Positions 18,889 to 27,920 of a stretch of DNA of 64,000 nucleotides are shown here, piece by piece; position 1 is the stretch's first letter; each line of letters opens with the position of its first letter. Origin of the DNA: Streptomyces sp. HUAS 15-9 (lineage in GTDB: Bacteria; Actinomycetota; Actinomycetes; Streptomycetales; Streptomycetaceae); NCBI RefSeq assembly GCF_025642155.1, contig NZ_CP106798.1, forward strand, positions 4,030,001-4,094,000. The letters are read 5' to 3'. The position numbers and the translations under genes were made by a program. A model generated the notes under the pieces. That model saw only the letters and a program-made list of their open reading frames with translations. It was not told the origin of the DNA and did no database searches.

Positions 18889-19692
18889 TCACCTCACGTC
18901 GACGTAGTCACCCGTCGCCGTCGCGCCGCCCGTCGTGGTCGTCGCGCCGAAGGTCCAGCGCCAGTAGCCGTCCACGGACGTGGTGACCGTGGTCTTCAGA
19001 TAGCCCGCGGAGTCCGCCGACACGGTCTTGACCGTCGCGTAGGTGCTGGTGCCCGCCTTGCGGAACTGCAGCTTGGCCGACTTGCCGGCGAAGCCGGTGT
19101 AGGCGTGCTTCACCCAGTCCGCGCGGGTGATCCGGCCGGTCACGGTGAGCGTCTTGCCCTTCGTGACCGGCTCGGGCGCGGCGTTGACGGTGACCTTCGC
19201 CGCGCGCTTGACCTGCACGGAGCTGAAGCCGGTCAGGTACTCCTCGCCCTTGAACTTCTCGTTCGAATCCCACAGGCGCACCCAGACAGCCGTCTTCCAG
19301 GTCGTCGCGTCGTTGTTGGAGTCCAGCGTCCAGCGTGGATCGATGTACAGCTCACCCTCGCAGTCGGCAGCGCGCGGGCTGGCCTCGTTGCAGGTGGTGA
19401 AGCCCGTGTAGATACCGCCGGATTCGGTGCCCTTGGCGGCCGTGGTGTCGTGGTACAGGTACGGGAACGGGGTCACGTCGCCGACACCGACGCCGGACGG
19501 CAGGGACATGTGGAAGGTGAAGGTGGGCCTCACCTCCGCGGTGGTGCCCACGATGATGGGCTTGCCCTTGTTCACGACCAGGTTCGACACCGTGACGCCG
19601 GTGTCCACCGCCTCCGCGGACGGCGCCGTGAACGCCCCCAGGGCGAGCGCTCCCGTGAGCGCGACCGCGAAGCCGGATCTGCCTGCGCGCAT
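18889..19692 (-). CDS. Secreted beta-sandwich hypothetical protein (267 aa)
   Basis: A classical Sec signal peptide (MRAGRSGFAVALTGALALG to PSAEA, cleaved about residue 28). The mature protein looks like two immunoglobulin-like domains. The second (about 170-260) has the repeated-strand pattern common in Streptomyces secreted proteins (VTVNAAPEPVTKGKTLTVTG), and TCNEA and DCEGEL may form a disulfide. No enzyme motif is seen. The ATG at 19692 is chosen because AAGAGG is correctly spaced. A TTG at 19698 is the only extension. Confidence 0.75.
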   Translation of the reverse strand: MRAGRSGFAVALTGALALGAFTAPSAEAVDTGVTVSNLVVNKGKPIIVGTTAEVRPTFTFHMSLPSGVGVGDVTPFPYLYHDTTAAKGTESGGIYTGFTTCNEASPRAADCEGELYIDPRWTLDSNNDATTWKTAVWVRLWDSNEKFKGEEYLTGFSSVQVKRAAKVTVNAAPEPVTKGKTLTVTGRITRADWVKHAYTGFAGKSAKLQFRKAGTSTYATVKTVSADSAGYLKTTVTTSVDGYWRWTFGATTTTGGATATGDYVDVR

Positions 19693-19779
19693 GCACAACC
19701 TCTTGCTGGTGAGAGACCGGTAAGGGACCGGTAAGAATTCGGATCGCCGCAGGTTAACAGCCGTGCCTCATAGGCCTCG

Positions 19780-21441
19780 CTACAGGCTCCGCTGCGCCTC
19801 GTGCAGATTGCGCGGGCGCACCGCGTCCGTCGTGCCGTACAGCTCCAGCCGGGAGTGCAGCTCGCCCGTGAAGTCGGGTACGTCGATCTGGTCGAACTCG
19901 GTCACCGTGTTGAGGCCGACCGTGGCGGAGTACGGTGCCAGGCCGTCGATCTTCATCAGGCCCGCGCGGCCGTTGGTGACCCGGATGTTCCAGTGGGCGA
20001 AGCGGGCGCCGAACAGCGGGCCGGCGCTGGCGTCACCGCCGTGGCGGCCGTTGTTGTTCACCGTGATGTCGGTGCGGACGTTCGCGAAGGGCAGTCCGCG
20101 GTGGCTGTCGAAGGTACCCATACGCATGTCGCCGCACGACCACACGTTGTAGGAGGACAGTCCCTCGACGTTGATGCCGTGCAGCTGGGTGTTGGGCGGG
20201 GCGGGAACCGTCCGCTCCTCGATCGTGAAGTCCTCGACGAGGTTGTCGTGCGAGCCCTCGCGGCAGAAGTACGGGTGGTGCGAGCCGCGGCCGGACACGC
20301 GGGTGCCGCGCAGGGTGCAGGCGGAGGCGGCGACCAGGCCGAAGCCGTTGTCGACGTGCCGGACGGTGACGTCGTCCAGCCAGCAGTCGTAGGCGCACTG
20401 CAGGACGACCCCGTTGTAGCCCTTGTCGAGGAGGTGCGGGGACTGCGGGGTCTCCACCGCCTCCAGGGTCAGGCCTTCGACGCCCGCACCGGTCAACTCC
20501 GGTACGTGGGTGGTCAGCCGGGGGTCCCACTCGGGGCGTACGTCGAGCGGGAGCGGGCGTTCGAGGGTGACGCGGCGGCCGTGGACGCGGGTGATGCGTA
20601 CGGGCCACTCGTAGGGGACGTACGAGGTCAGCTTGGTCTTGTCGGCCCAGTAGTACGCCTGCGGACCGGGGCCGCCGCCCGACATGTGCTCCAGGAGGGT
20701 GTGGTCGGGGTCGTCCGCGAGACGCAGGAGGACCAGTCGGCCCGGCCTCAGCCGCCGGGGGTCCGCGACGGTCAGGGTCCAGGAGCCCTGGCGGGCCGGT
20801 CCGACGGTCGTCAGGGTCGTCCACTCGTCGCGCCGGTTGCCGGTCCAGCCCTCGAACGGCCAGGCCCTGTCACCGATCGCGGCGACCAGGGAGTCCCAAC
20901 GAGCGTGCGGGGCCAGCCAGATGAGCCCTCCCGCCCAGGACCAGGACGACTTGTCGCCGCCGTAGCGGGAGCCGTAGACGCCGATCAGCTCGGTGAGGTT
21001 CTTGGTCGCGTACAGCTTCGTACGGTCGCTGCCGGCGCCCCTGAGGACCACGTTCGAGTCGGCGACCCGGATCAGGCCGTCGATGCGGAAGGTGCCCGGC
21101 GGGATGGTGACCGTGCCACCGCCGGCCCTTCCGGCGGCGGCGATGGCACGGTTGATCGCGGGGGCACAGTCGGTGGTGCCGTCCGCCACGGCGCCGAAGT
21201 CCCTCACATCGGCCACAACGGGGCGGCGGGGGAAGCGCGTTGCCCCGGCGTGGCAGCCAGCCCGGCCGATGTACGGGATCTGCGGGTGGGTGAACGGGGT
21301 GCGGGTGAACTCCCGCCAGAGGGAGGGGACTTCCGCGGCCGTCGCTGCCGTCGCGGCCGCAGCGGTGCCCGTGGCCGCGCCCAGCGCCACTGCGGTGGCT
21401 CCGCCGAGCAGAGCCCGTCTGGTGAGATGCGCCTTGCCCAT
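19780..21441 (-). CDS. Tat-exported right-handed beta-helix protein (pectate-lyase-3-like)
   Basis: A 553-residue secreted protein. The N-terminus MGKAHLTRRALLGGATAVA has the twin-arginine motif and an Ala-rich export region. The mature part begins with the pectate-lyase-3/GH28-type N-terminal block (VRDFGAVADGTTDCAPAINRAIAAA), then many short beta-helix rungs (NVVLRGAG, VEGLTLEAV, CWLDDVTVRHVDNGFGL). It probably acts on a polysaccharide, but catalytic residues cannot be assigned. The ATG at 21441 has GGGAGG 7 nt upstream, better than the ATG at 21471. Confidence 0.82.
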   Translation of the reverse strand: MGKAHLTRRALLGGATAVALGAATGTAAAATAATAAEVPSLWREFTRTPFTHPQIPYIGRAGCHAGATRFPRRPVVADVRDFGAVADGTTDCAPAINRAIAAAGRAGGGTVTIPPGTFRIDGLIRVADSNVVLRGAGSDRTKLYATKNLTELIGVYGSRYGGDKSSWSWAGGLIWLAPHARWDSLVAAIGDRAWPFEGWTGNRRDEWTTLTTVGPARQGSWTLTVADPRRLRPGRLVLLRLADDPDHTLLEHMSGGGPGPQAYYWADKTKLTSYVPYEWPVRITRVHGRRVTLERPLPLDVRPEWDPRLTTHVPELTGAGVEGLTLEAVETPQSPHLLDKGYNGVVLQCAYDCWLDDVTVRHVDNGFGLVAASACTLRGTRVSGRGSHHPYFCREGSHDNLVEDFTIEERTVPAPPNTQLHGINVEGLSSYNVWSCGDMRMGTFDSHRGLPFANVRTDITVNNNGRHGGDASAGPLFGARFAHWNIRVTNGRAGLMKIDGLAPYSATVGLNTVTEFDQIDVPDFTGELHSRLELYGTTDAVRPRNLHEAQRSL

Positions 21442-21560
21442 GTCCGTCCGCCCTCCCATGTGAATTTTCATGGATATGAACGACGTTCAGATGTGCGTTG
21501 GCGGTGAGCATGCCACCAGATCCCCTTGACGGGGAAGGGGTCGTACCGGGAGTCAGTTGC

Positions 21561-22073
21561 TCAGTCGGCCGGACGCTGGATCAGGTTCGTGAACGCGTCC
21601 AGATTCCGCGTCGACTCGCCGCGCGCCACCCGCCACGCGTACTCCTTGCGGATCGCTGAGGCGAAGCCGAGCTCCAGGAGGGTGTTGAAGCTGCCGTCCG
21701 CCGCCTCGAGGACCTGGCCGAGGAGGCGGTCGATCTCGTCCTCGGTGACGGAGGCCAGGGGCAGGCGGGCGGTGACGTAGATGTCGCCGAGCCGGTCGAC
21801 GGCGTAACCGACGCCGTACAGCTTGAGGTTGCGCTCCAGGAGCCAGCGGTGGACGCCCGCCTCGTTCTCGTCGGGGTGGCGGATGACGAAGGCGTTCAGG
21901 GAGAGGGAGTGGCGGCCCACGAGGAGCGAGACCGTCGTCGAGAGCTTGCGGGTGCCGGGGAGCTTGGCGATGTAGTTGCCGGGCTCGGGGCTCTCCCAGT
22001 CGAGTTCGGCGTCCTTGAGGACACCCTCGACGACCTGCGCCGCCCGTTGCTGCCGCTGTGAAGCCTCACCCAT
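21561..22073 (-). CDS. YbjN-domain protein
   Basis: A 170-residue cytoplasmic protein resembling the YbjN fold (related to type III secretion chaperones): [20 protein letters not shown], then [20 protein letters not shown]. The family's role is poorly known. Its ATG lies inside the last codons of mshA (8-nt overlap), so translation is coupled. This mshA-YbjN pairing is conserved in Streptomyces in my recollection. Confidence 0.85.
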   Translation of the reverse strand: MGEASQRQQRAAQVVEGVLKDAELDWESPEPGNYIAKLPGTRKLSTTVSLLVGRHSLSLNAFVIRHPDENEAGVHRWLLERNLKLYGVGYAVDRLGDIYVTARLPLASVTEDEIDRLLGQVLEAADGSFNTLLELGFASAIRKEYAWRVARGESTRNLDAFTNLIQRPAD

Positions 22074-23442
22074 GGTGGGAGCGTACGCGACGGCGATGGG
22101 CCTGGGTCGCGGCCGTGTACACGTCGGCGGTGGCGGCGGCCGCGGTGTCCCAGCCGAAGGACTGGGCGTGCCGGGCGGCGGCCGCGCCCATACGGTCCGG
22201 CAGCACGGGGTCGTCGGCGAAGCGGCACAGCGCGCGCGCGTAGTCGGCCGGATCGTGGCCCCGGACAAGGAACCCGGTCTCGCCGTCGCGCACGGCCACC
22301 GGAAGTCCGCCGACCGAGGCGGCGAGCACCGGCGTACCGGCCGCCTGCGCCTCTATGGCCACCAGGCCGAACGACTCGCTGTAGGAGGGCATGACGAGCA
22401 CGGACGCGGCCCGGAACCAGTCCGCGAGCTGTTCCTGCCCGACGGGCGGGCGGAACCGTACGACGTCGGCGATGCCGAGCCGGGCGGCGAGCTTCTGCAG
22501 CCCCTCGGGCTTGGCGAGGCCACTGCCGCTGGGACCGCCGACGACCGGTACGAGCATCCTCGAGCGCAGCTCCGGACGCTCGTCCAGGAGGACGGCCACG
22601 GCGCGCAGAAGCACATCGGGTGCCTTGAGGGGCTGGATGCGGCCCGCGAAGAGCGGGATCAGGGCGTCCTGCGGGAGGCCGAGGCGGGCGCGGGCGGCGG
22701 CGCGGGCGGTCGTGGGTCCCCCGGGGCGAGGCGTGTCGACACCCTTGGGGAAGGGGCGGAAGCGGTCGAGATTGACGCCGGGGTGGACGACGGCGACCTT
22801 GGCCGGGTCGGCGGCGTAGTGCCGTACGAGCTCGTCGGCCTCCTCGGCGGTGTTGGCGATCAGCCGGTCGGCAGCCGCGACGATCTGGGTCTCGCCGATG
22901 ACCCTGGCGGCGGGCTCGGGGGTGTCGCCGTCGGCCAGATTGGCGTTCTTGACCTTGGCCATGGTGTGCATGGCGTGCACCAGGGGGACGCCCCAGCGCT
23001 GGGCGGCGAGCCAGCCGACGTGGCCGGAGAGCCAGTAGTGGGAGTGCACGAGGTCGTAGTGGCCGGGGCGGTGGCCGGCCCAGGCCTGCATCACGCCGTG
23101 GGTGAAGGCGCACAGCTGGGCCGGGAGGTCTTCCTTGGCCAGGCCCTCGTAGGGGCCCGCGTCGACGTGCCGGACGAGGACGCCGGGGGCGAGCTCGACG
23201 GCGGGGGGAAGGCCGCCCGCCGTGGCCCGCGTGAAGATCTCGACCTCGATGTTGATGGCGGCCAGCCGCTGCGCCAGCTCCACGATGTAGACGTTCATGC
23301 CGCCCGCGTCGCCGGTGCCGGGCTGGTGGAGCGGTGAGGTGTGCACGGAGAGCATGGCGACGCGGCGGGGCCTGCGGTGCAGCCTGAGCCGCGAGGGTGC
23401 CGCCGAAGAGCGACGCCCGAGCCTGCTGACGTACTGGCTCAC
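22066..23442 (-). CDS. mshA: MshA, D-inositol-3-phosphate glycosyltransferase (mycothiol synthesis)
   Basis: A 458-residue GT4-family GT-B glycosyltransferase that makes GlcNAc-inositol 3-phosphate from UDP-GlcNAc, the first step of mycothiol, the main actinobacterial thiol. Visible are the N-terminal [20 protein letters not shown] loop, HSHYWLSG, the [12 protein letters not shown] motif of the second domain, and the E-x7-E signature in [15 protein letters not shown]. The GTG at 23442 is preceded by AAGGAGG. The open frame upstream lacks homology. Confidence 0.95.
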   Translation of the reverse strand: MSQYVSRLGRRSSAAPSRLRLHRRPRRVAMLSVHTSPLHQPGTGDAGGMNVYIVELAQRLAAINIEVEIFTRATAGGLPPAVELAPGVLVRHVDAGPYEGLAKEDLPAQLCAFTHGVMQAWAGHRPGHYDLVHSHYWLSGHVGWLAAQRWGVPLVHAMHTMAKVKNANLADGDTPEPAARVIGETQIVAAADRLIANTAEEADELVRHYAADPAKVAVVHPGVNLDRFRPFPKGVDTPRPGGPTTARAAARARLGLPQDALIPLFAGRIQPLKAPDVLLRAVAVLLDERPELRSRMLVPVVGGPSGSGLAKPEGLQKLAARLGIADVVRFRPPVGQEQLADWFRAASVLVMPSYSESFGLVAIEAQAAGTPVLAASVGGLPVAVRDGETGFLVRGHDPADYARALCRFADDPVLPDRMGAAAARHAQSFGWDTAAAATADVYTAATQAHRRRVRSHHG

Positions 23443-23612
23443 GTGGCGTTCCTCCTTGCTGCGGGCATGCCGGCGGGAGGACCTCGGCCCTCCAAGGGGG
23501 TGCAACATCGGAGGAGGCGGCTCCATTTCCCGATTACGGAGCTTTACCGAATCATTACCATGAGTCGATCAACCGTTCGATACGGGGGTGCGTCAGTCGG
23601 CCGGGGCCCGCA

Positions 23613-23618
23613 TACCCT
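23613..23618 (+). promoter_or_regulatory. -10 hexamer of a probable leaderless transcript
   Basis: TACCCT lies 7 nt before the ATG at 23626, with no ribosome-binding site between. Confidence 0.5.
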
Positions 23619-23625
23619 CGTACGT

Positions 23626-24474
23626 ATGACAGCCCGCGCAGCCGCCCTCCCCCACGCTCGGCTTCGCTCGCGCGGGGGCACCCCCATCGTCGGCACGGTG
23701 ACGCGCGGGACGACCAACCCCAACCGCCTGCGTCGCATGGACCGCTGGATCGCGGCCGCGCACGGCACCGAACTGCGCCGGGCCGCCGACCCCGTGGCGA
23801 TCGACCTGGGGTACGGGGCCGCGCCCTGGACGGCGGTCGAACTGCTCGGCAGGCTGCGCACCGCCGCGCCCCGCGCGCGGGTGGTCGGCGTCGAGATCGA
23901 ACCGGCCCGGGTCGCGGCGGCCGAGCCGTACGAGCGCGAGGGCCTGACCTTCCGGCACGGCGGCTTCGAGATCCCCGTCCCCCAGCGGCCGTACCTCATC
24001 CGCGCCGCCAACGTGCTGCGACAGTACGACGAGGGCGAGGTCGCCGCCGTGTGGGAGCGGCTGTGCGCGCGGCTCGCACCGGCGGGCCCGGGCTCCCGGG
24101 GCGGGCTGCTCGTCGAGGGGACCTGTGACGAGATCGGACGGCGGCACGTCTGGGTCGCGCTCGGTCCCGAGGGGCCGCGCACGGTCACCTTCGCCACCCG
24201 TCTGGGCTTCCTGGAGCGGCCCTCCGACCTCGCGGAACGCCTCCCCAAGGCGCTCATCCACCGCAATGTCCCGGGCGAACCGGTGCACGCCTTCCTGCGC
24301 GACTTCGACCGCGCCTGGGCGGCCGCCGCACCCTACGCCTCCTACGGCGCCCGTCAGCGCTGGATCCGCGCGGTGCGGGACCTGAGGGCCGACTGGCCGG
24401 TGACGGACTCGGCGGCGCGCTGGCGGCAGGGCGAAGTGACGGTGGCCTGGGGGGCGTTGGCACCCCGGAACTGA
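23626..24474 (+). CDS. Class I SAM-dependent methyltransferase-like protein
   Basis: A 282-residue protein. The SAM-binding loop AIDLGYGAAPWTAVELLG (about 60-77) and acidic strand VVGVEIEPARVAAAEP are those of a Rossmann methyltransferase, and GSRGGLLVEGTCDE supplies a later strand. The substrate is unknown. Residues 8-21 (LPHARLRSRGGTPI) are encoded by a GC-rich palindromic repeat also found in two intergenic places, so the native N-terminus may begin later, near the GTG at 23698. The ATG start is supported by a leaderless promoter signature. Confidence 0.8.
   Translation: MTARAAALPHARLRSRGGTPIVGTVTRGTTNPNRLRRMDRWIAAAHGTELRRAADPVAIDLGYGAAPWTAVELLGRLRTAAPRARVVGVEIEPARVAAAEPYEREGLTFRHGGFEIPVPQRPYLIRAANVLRQYDEGEVAAVWERLCARLAPAGPGSRGGLLVEGTCDEIGRRHVWVALGPEGPRTVTFATRLGFLERPSDLAERLPKALIHRNVPGEPVHAFLRDFDRAWAAAAPYASYGARQRWIRAVRDLRADWPVTDSAARWRQGEVTVAWGALAPRN
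23647..23686 (+). repeat. Third copy of the palindromic repeat, inside a coding region
   Basis: CTCCCCCACGCTCGGCTTCG then CTCGCGCGGGGGCACCCCCA (split here). It shares the CTCCCCCA arm, the GCTTCGCTCG loop and the GGGGG-AC arm with the copy at 10908-10946 (inverted). It lies within codons 8-21 of the methyltransferase. Confidence 0.65.
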
Positions 24475-24633
24475 CCTCTCCATGCCCCTGACCTGCGGGG
24501 AACGATCTTCATGCGGCGTTCGTCACAAGGGCGGGGGATCGTCATGTCCGGGCGGGAAAGTGGGGAGGATCCGCCGGGTACCACCTCTGTCGCTTTGCGG
24601 CTCGGCGTGGCACGATCCCCCGGGCGACCGTAA

Positions 24634-24648
24634 GTTACTGACGGTAAA
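24634..24648 (+). promoter_or_regulatory. GTTAC-TGACG-GTAAA motif before the NlpC/P60 gene
   Basis: A TTAC...GTAA dyad 19 nt before the start codon. Its shape resembles repeats bound by OmpR-family regulators such as MtrA, known to control cell-wall hydrolases. This is a weak inference from form only. Confidence 0.3.
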
Positions 24649-24666
24649 TCAGTTTGGGGGACGGGT

Positions 24667-25764
24667 ATGGGGACGGGGAAGCGCGGCCTGATCACGGCGG
24701 CCGTGACCGTGGTCTGCGCGGTGACCGTGCTGGCGGCACCAGGCACGGCGTTCGCGGCCCCGAAGCCGACGGCCACGGCGGCCCCCACGGCCTCGCCGAC
24801 GCCCACGGCCTCGCCAACCCTCCCGCCGAACAAGGACCTTGAAGCCGTCCGCAAGAAGCTCGACAAGCTCTACCACGACGCGGCCGTCGCCACCGACGAG
24901 TACAACGCGGCCCAGGAGAAGACCCAGAAGCAGTCCGCCGCGATCGTCGAGCTGGCGAAGAAGATCGTCGAGGGCCAGAAGAAGCTGGCCGAGCTCAAGG
25001 ACCGCGCGGGCGCCGCGGCCCGCGCCCAGTACCGCACGGGCGGGCTGCCGCCCACGGCCCAGTTGATGCTGAGCGACGACCCGCAGCAGTTCCTGGACGG
25101 CGCGGGACGGGTGCTTCAGGGCCAGCGGGCGACCAAGGGCCTGATCGGGGAAATGACCCGCACCCAGCAGGACTTGCAGCGGTACGCGGCGGACGCCTCC
25201 GACCGCTGGGACGAGCTGGAGGCCAACCGGAAGACGAAGGCCGCCGCCAAGAAGAAGATCAAGCAGCAGATCGCGGCCGCCGAGAAGCTCCAGTCCCAGC
25301 TGGAGAAGAAGGAGAAGGAGCGCCTCGCCCAGCTGGAGCGGGAGGCCGCCTACCAGGCGCAGACCGCCTGGCTGGACACCGGCATCCTCAAGGAGGTCAA
25401 CGGCAAGGCGTCCGAGCAGGGCAAGCAGGCCGTGGAGTTCGCGACGGCCCAGATCGGAAAGCCGTACGTCTGGGGCGCCGCGGGCCCGAAGTCGTACGAC
25501 TGCTCGGGCCTGACCTCACAGGCCTGGGCGAAGGCCGGCCGTCCCATCCCGCGCACCTCGCAGGAGCAGTGGAAGCAGCTCAAGCACGTGGACGTCAAGG
25601 ACATGCGCCCCGGCGATCTCATCATCTACTTCGACGACGCGAGCCATGTGGCGATGTACGTGGGCGACGGCGCGATCATCCATGCCCCGCGCCCCGGACG
25701 GACGGTGACGCTCGCCGGGGCGGGCGAAATGCCCATTCTGGGCGTAGTGCGGCCTGATGCGTGA
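24667..25764 (+). CDS. Secreted NlpC/P60 peptidoglycan endopeptidase
   Basis: A 365-residue RipA-like hydrolase. It has a signal peptide (1-30, cleavage after AFA), a Pro/Thr linker (31-53), a long coiled coil (about 56-230) typical of autoinhibitory helices, and an NlpC/P60 domain (255-365). The catalytic Cys279 (YDCSGL), His327 (SHVAMYVG) and third polar residue His339 (IIHAPRPG) are all present. It should cut stem peptides between D-Glu and meso-Dpa/LL-Dpa. The ATG is preceded by GGGGGAC. Probably monocistronic. Confidence 0.92.
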   Translation: MGTGKRGLITAAVTVVCAVTVLAAPGTAFAAPKPTATAAPTASPTPTASPTLPPNKDLEAVRKKLDKLYHDAAVATDEYNAAQEKTQKQSAAIVELAKKIVEGQKKLAELKDRAGAAARAQYRTGGLPPTAQLMLSDDPQQFLDGAGRVLQGQRATKGLIGEMTRTQQDLQRYAADASDRWDELEANRKTKAAAKKKIKQQIAAAEKLQSQLEKKEKERLAQLEREAAYQAQTAWLDTGILKEVNGKASEQGKQAVEFATAQIGKPYVWGAAGPKSYDCSGLTSQAWAKAGRPIPRTSQEQWKQLKHVDVKDMRPGDLIIYFDDASHVAMYVGDGAIIHAPRPGRTVTLAGAGEMPILGVVRPDA

Positions 25765-26013
25765 TGTGCACCATATGACCCAATTCACGGTCAACAACCT
25801 TCAAAACCCTGGCAGGACGTGACCTTCGTCATCCCCTTTTGATCGCCATCCTGTCCAACTGCGGTACGGAACGCGGCATATGACAGGGGTCTGCGGCGGG
25901 GCGACGGGGCTCACACCATTCCGCTGCGGCGGCCAGTACCGCTATGGTCCCCGTCGGTGGGTCGAGTCCCTCGCACCCACCATGCCCTCGGGGGGAGGGA
26001 AGGAACCAACAAG

Positions 26014-27321
26014 ATGCCCGTACCCGTACCGCGGCAGAGAGCGATCCCGGCCGTGGAGAGTGGTCAGGCGCAGGCCGCGCCCACAGTCGGCGGCCCCCTC
26101 AAGGAAGAGGCCAAACGCACCGAGTCCGCCGCAGCAGGCAGCACCGCGGCAGGCACCACTCTCACCCTGCTGCTGATCGAGGACGATCCGGCGGGCTGGC
26201 CGATCGTGCCCGAACTGCTCGACTCGGCCGGCAAGCCCATCCGCGTGCGTACCGCCCGCAACCTCACCGAGGCCGGGCGGCTGCTCACCGACGACGTCCA
26301 CTGCATCCTGCTCGACCTCGCGCTTCCGGCGCCCGGCCGGGCCGGCGACGACGAGCTGGCCGTGCTCAAGCACGTGCTGGAGCTCGCGCCCCGGCACGCC
26401 GTCCTCGCGCTCACCGCGTCCGGTGACGCCGAGCGCGGCGCCGAGGCGGTGCGCGTGGGCGCCCAGGACTACCTCTTCCGGGACGAACTGGACGGACGGC
26501 TGCTCAGCCGCGCCATCCGGTACGCCGTGGAGCGCAAGCGGTCCGACTCGGCCGAGCGGCGCCTCGCCGAGGGCCGGGTGCGCGCCCAGGAGAACCGCCG
26601 CCTGGAGCGCGGTCTGCTGCCCACGCCCCTGCTGGAGGGCTCCTCGCTGCGGTTCGCCGCGCGCTACCGCCCCGGCCGCTCGCGCGCGCTGCTCGGCGGT
26701 GACTTCTACGACACCGTGCGCACGCCCGACGGCACCGTGCACGCCATGATCGGTGACGTCTGCGGCCACGGCCCGGACGAGGCCGCGCTCGGCGTGGAGC
26801 TGCGCATCGCGTGGCGGGCGCTGACGCTGGCCGGGCTGTGCGGTGACGCGCTGCTGAGCACGCTGCAGGAGGTACTGGAGCACGAGCGGTCCGACGAGGA
26901 GATCTTCGCGACCCTCTGCACGGTGGACATCTCCCCCGACGGCCGCAGCGCGGGCCTGTGCCTGGCCGGCCACCCGTCTCCGCTGATCGCCCGTCCCGGG
27001 CGGCCCGCGCAGCTGCTGCCGTACGACAACAACGGCCCCGCCCTCGGCCTGCTCCGCGGCGCCCGCTGGCCGCGGATGCAGGTGGAGCTGGGCGCGGAGT
27101 GGAGCCTGATGCTCTACACCGACGGCCTGATCGAGGGCCGCGTCGGCACGGGCGGGGAGCGTCTGGGCCAGGAGGGCATGGTGCGGATGGTGCGCCGACA
27201 GCTCGCCGCCGGGCTGCGCGGCGAGGATCTGCTGCGCTCCGCGGTCCACGAGGTCCGCGAGCTCAACGGCGGGGAGCTGACGGACGACGTGGCGGTGGTC
27301 CTGCTGGACCGGGTGCCGTAA
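26014..27321 (+). CDS. Response-regulator/PP2C (SpoIIE-type) protein phosphatase
   Basis: A 435-residue protein. Residues about 50-165 are a receiver domain (LLLIEDDP, ILLDLALPAPG with the phospho-Asp, ALTASGD). After a helical linker (ERRLAEGRVRAQENRRLERG), a PP2C/SpoIIE phosphatase follows with GGDFYD, IGDVCGHGPDEA, LCLAGHPSPL and LTDDVAVVLLD. Such proteins dephosphorylate anti-anti-sigma factors, so this probably couples an input signal to a partner-switching sigma cascade. The cognate kinase is not in the window. The ATG at 26014 follows AGGAA. The earlier in-frame start lacks a ribosome-binding site and overlaps a promoter-like TATGGT. Confidence 0.88.
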   Translation: MPVPVPRQRAIPAVESGQAQAAPTVGGPLKEEAKRTESAAAGSTAAGTTLTLLLIEDDPAGWPIVPELLDSAGKPIRVRTARNLTEAGRLLTDDVHCILLDLALPAPGRAGDDELAVLKHVLELAPRHAVLALTASGDAERGAEAVRVGAQDYLFRDELDGRLLSRAIRYAVERKRSDSAERRLAEGRVRAQENRRLERGLLPTPLLEGSSLRFAARYRPGRSRALLGGDFYDTVRTPDGTVHAMIGDVCGHGPDEAALGVELRIAWRALTLAGLCGDALLSTLQEVLEHERSDEEIFATLCTVDISPDGRSAGLCLAGHPSPLIARPGRPAQLLPYDNNGPALGLLRGARWPRMQVELGAEWSLMLYTDGLIEGRVGTGGERLGQEGMVRMVRRQLAAGLRGEDLLRSAVHEVRELNGGELTDDVAVVLLDRVP

Positions 27322-27410
27322 GGGGTCGGCCGGCCGGAGCGGGAGCCGTGAAGGACCGCACCGGACCGGAGGCCGCGAGGGACCGGACCGGGTGCCCCGT
27401 GTGACGGGAT

Positions 27411-27485
27411 CCGGTCAGCGGCCGCCGTAGGAGATCTGGTCAGTGGCTGCCGTAGGAGAACCGGTCAGCGGCCGCCGTTGTACGG
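27411..27485 (-). repeat. 25-bp tandem repeat, three copies, over the 3' end of the DUF2516 gene
   Basis: Units begin at 27411, 27436 and 27461 (CCGGTCAGCGGCCGCCGTAGG and variants, here up to 21 bases of a 25-bp unit shortened to CCGGTCAGCGGCCGCCGTAG). The third copy contains the stop codon and last residues (YNGGR) of the gene, so the gene end appears to have been duplicated downstream. Confidence 0.75.
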
Positions 27486-27812
27486 CCCGTACGGACCGTC
27501 GCTGCTGCTTCCGCCGCGGCGGCCCCAGCCACGGCCGCCGCCGGAGACATGCTTCAGCGCGGGGCGCACATCCACGATGTAGACGATGCTCGCGATCACG
27601 CCCGCGATGGGCAGGATCGAGAGGATCGAGAAGAGATAGCTCACCACGAGCGCGATGCCGAGGATGATCAGCCAGAACATCTTGTTCTGCTTGTCGGCCG
27701 CGCGGAAGGCGTCCTCGCGCCGGAACGCGGCGTCGAACAGCCCGAACGCCGCGAGGGCCATCAGGACGATCTTCAGCAGTCCCAGGAACCCCGTGAAGCC
27801 CAACATCAACAT
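27465..27812 (-). CDS. DUF2516 family membrane protein
   Basis: A 115-residue protein with three hydrophobic helices (GFTGFLGLLKIVLMALAAFG, FWLIILGIALVVSYLF, PIAGVIASIVYIVDV) and a glycine-rich cytoplasmic tail (GGGRGWGRRGGSSS). It fits DUF2516, an uncharacterised actinobacterial family. It lies between the PP2C and HbhA-like genes as in other Streptomyces. The ATG start is at the end of an unstructured leader with no strong ribosome-binding site. Confidence 0.82.
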   Translation of the reverse strand: MLMLGFTGFLGLLKIVLMALAAFGLFDAAFRREDAFRAADKQNKMFWLIILGIALVVSYLFSILSILPIAGVIASIVYIVDVRPALKHVSGGGRGWGRRGGSSSDGPYGPYNGGR

Positions 27813-27920
27813 GCCGCCACCGCCCGTTCTCTCCCGACTCCTACGCGGCCACCGTACCCGTACAACGGGCCGGGCACCCCAAGGGTGCCCGGCCCATGCG
27901 CATGGTCGCCCGCACCCGGC

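Noticed and set aside
19801..21507. 568-codon plus-strand ORF
   Set aside because: Antisense shadow of the Tat-exported beta-helix gene; Gly/Val/Arg-rich with no motif and no ribosome-binding site.
24475..24666. Possible c-di-AMP (ydaO) riboswitch before the NlpC/P60 gene
   Set aside because: Such riboswitches precede some actinobacterial wall hydrolases, but I could not find the conserved core and the gap is short.
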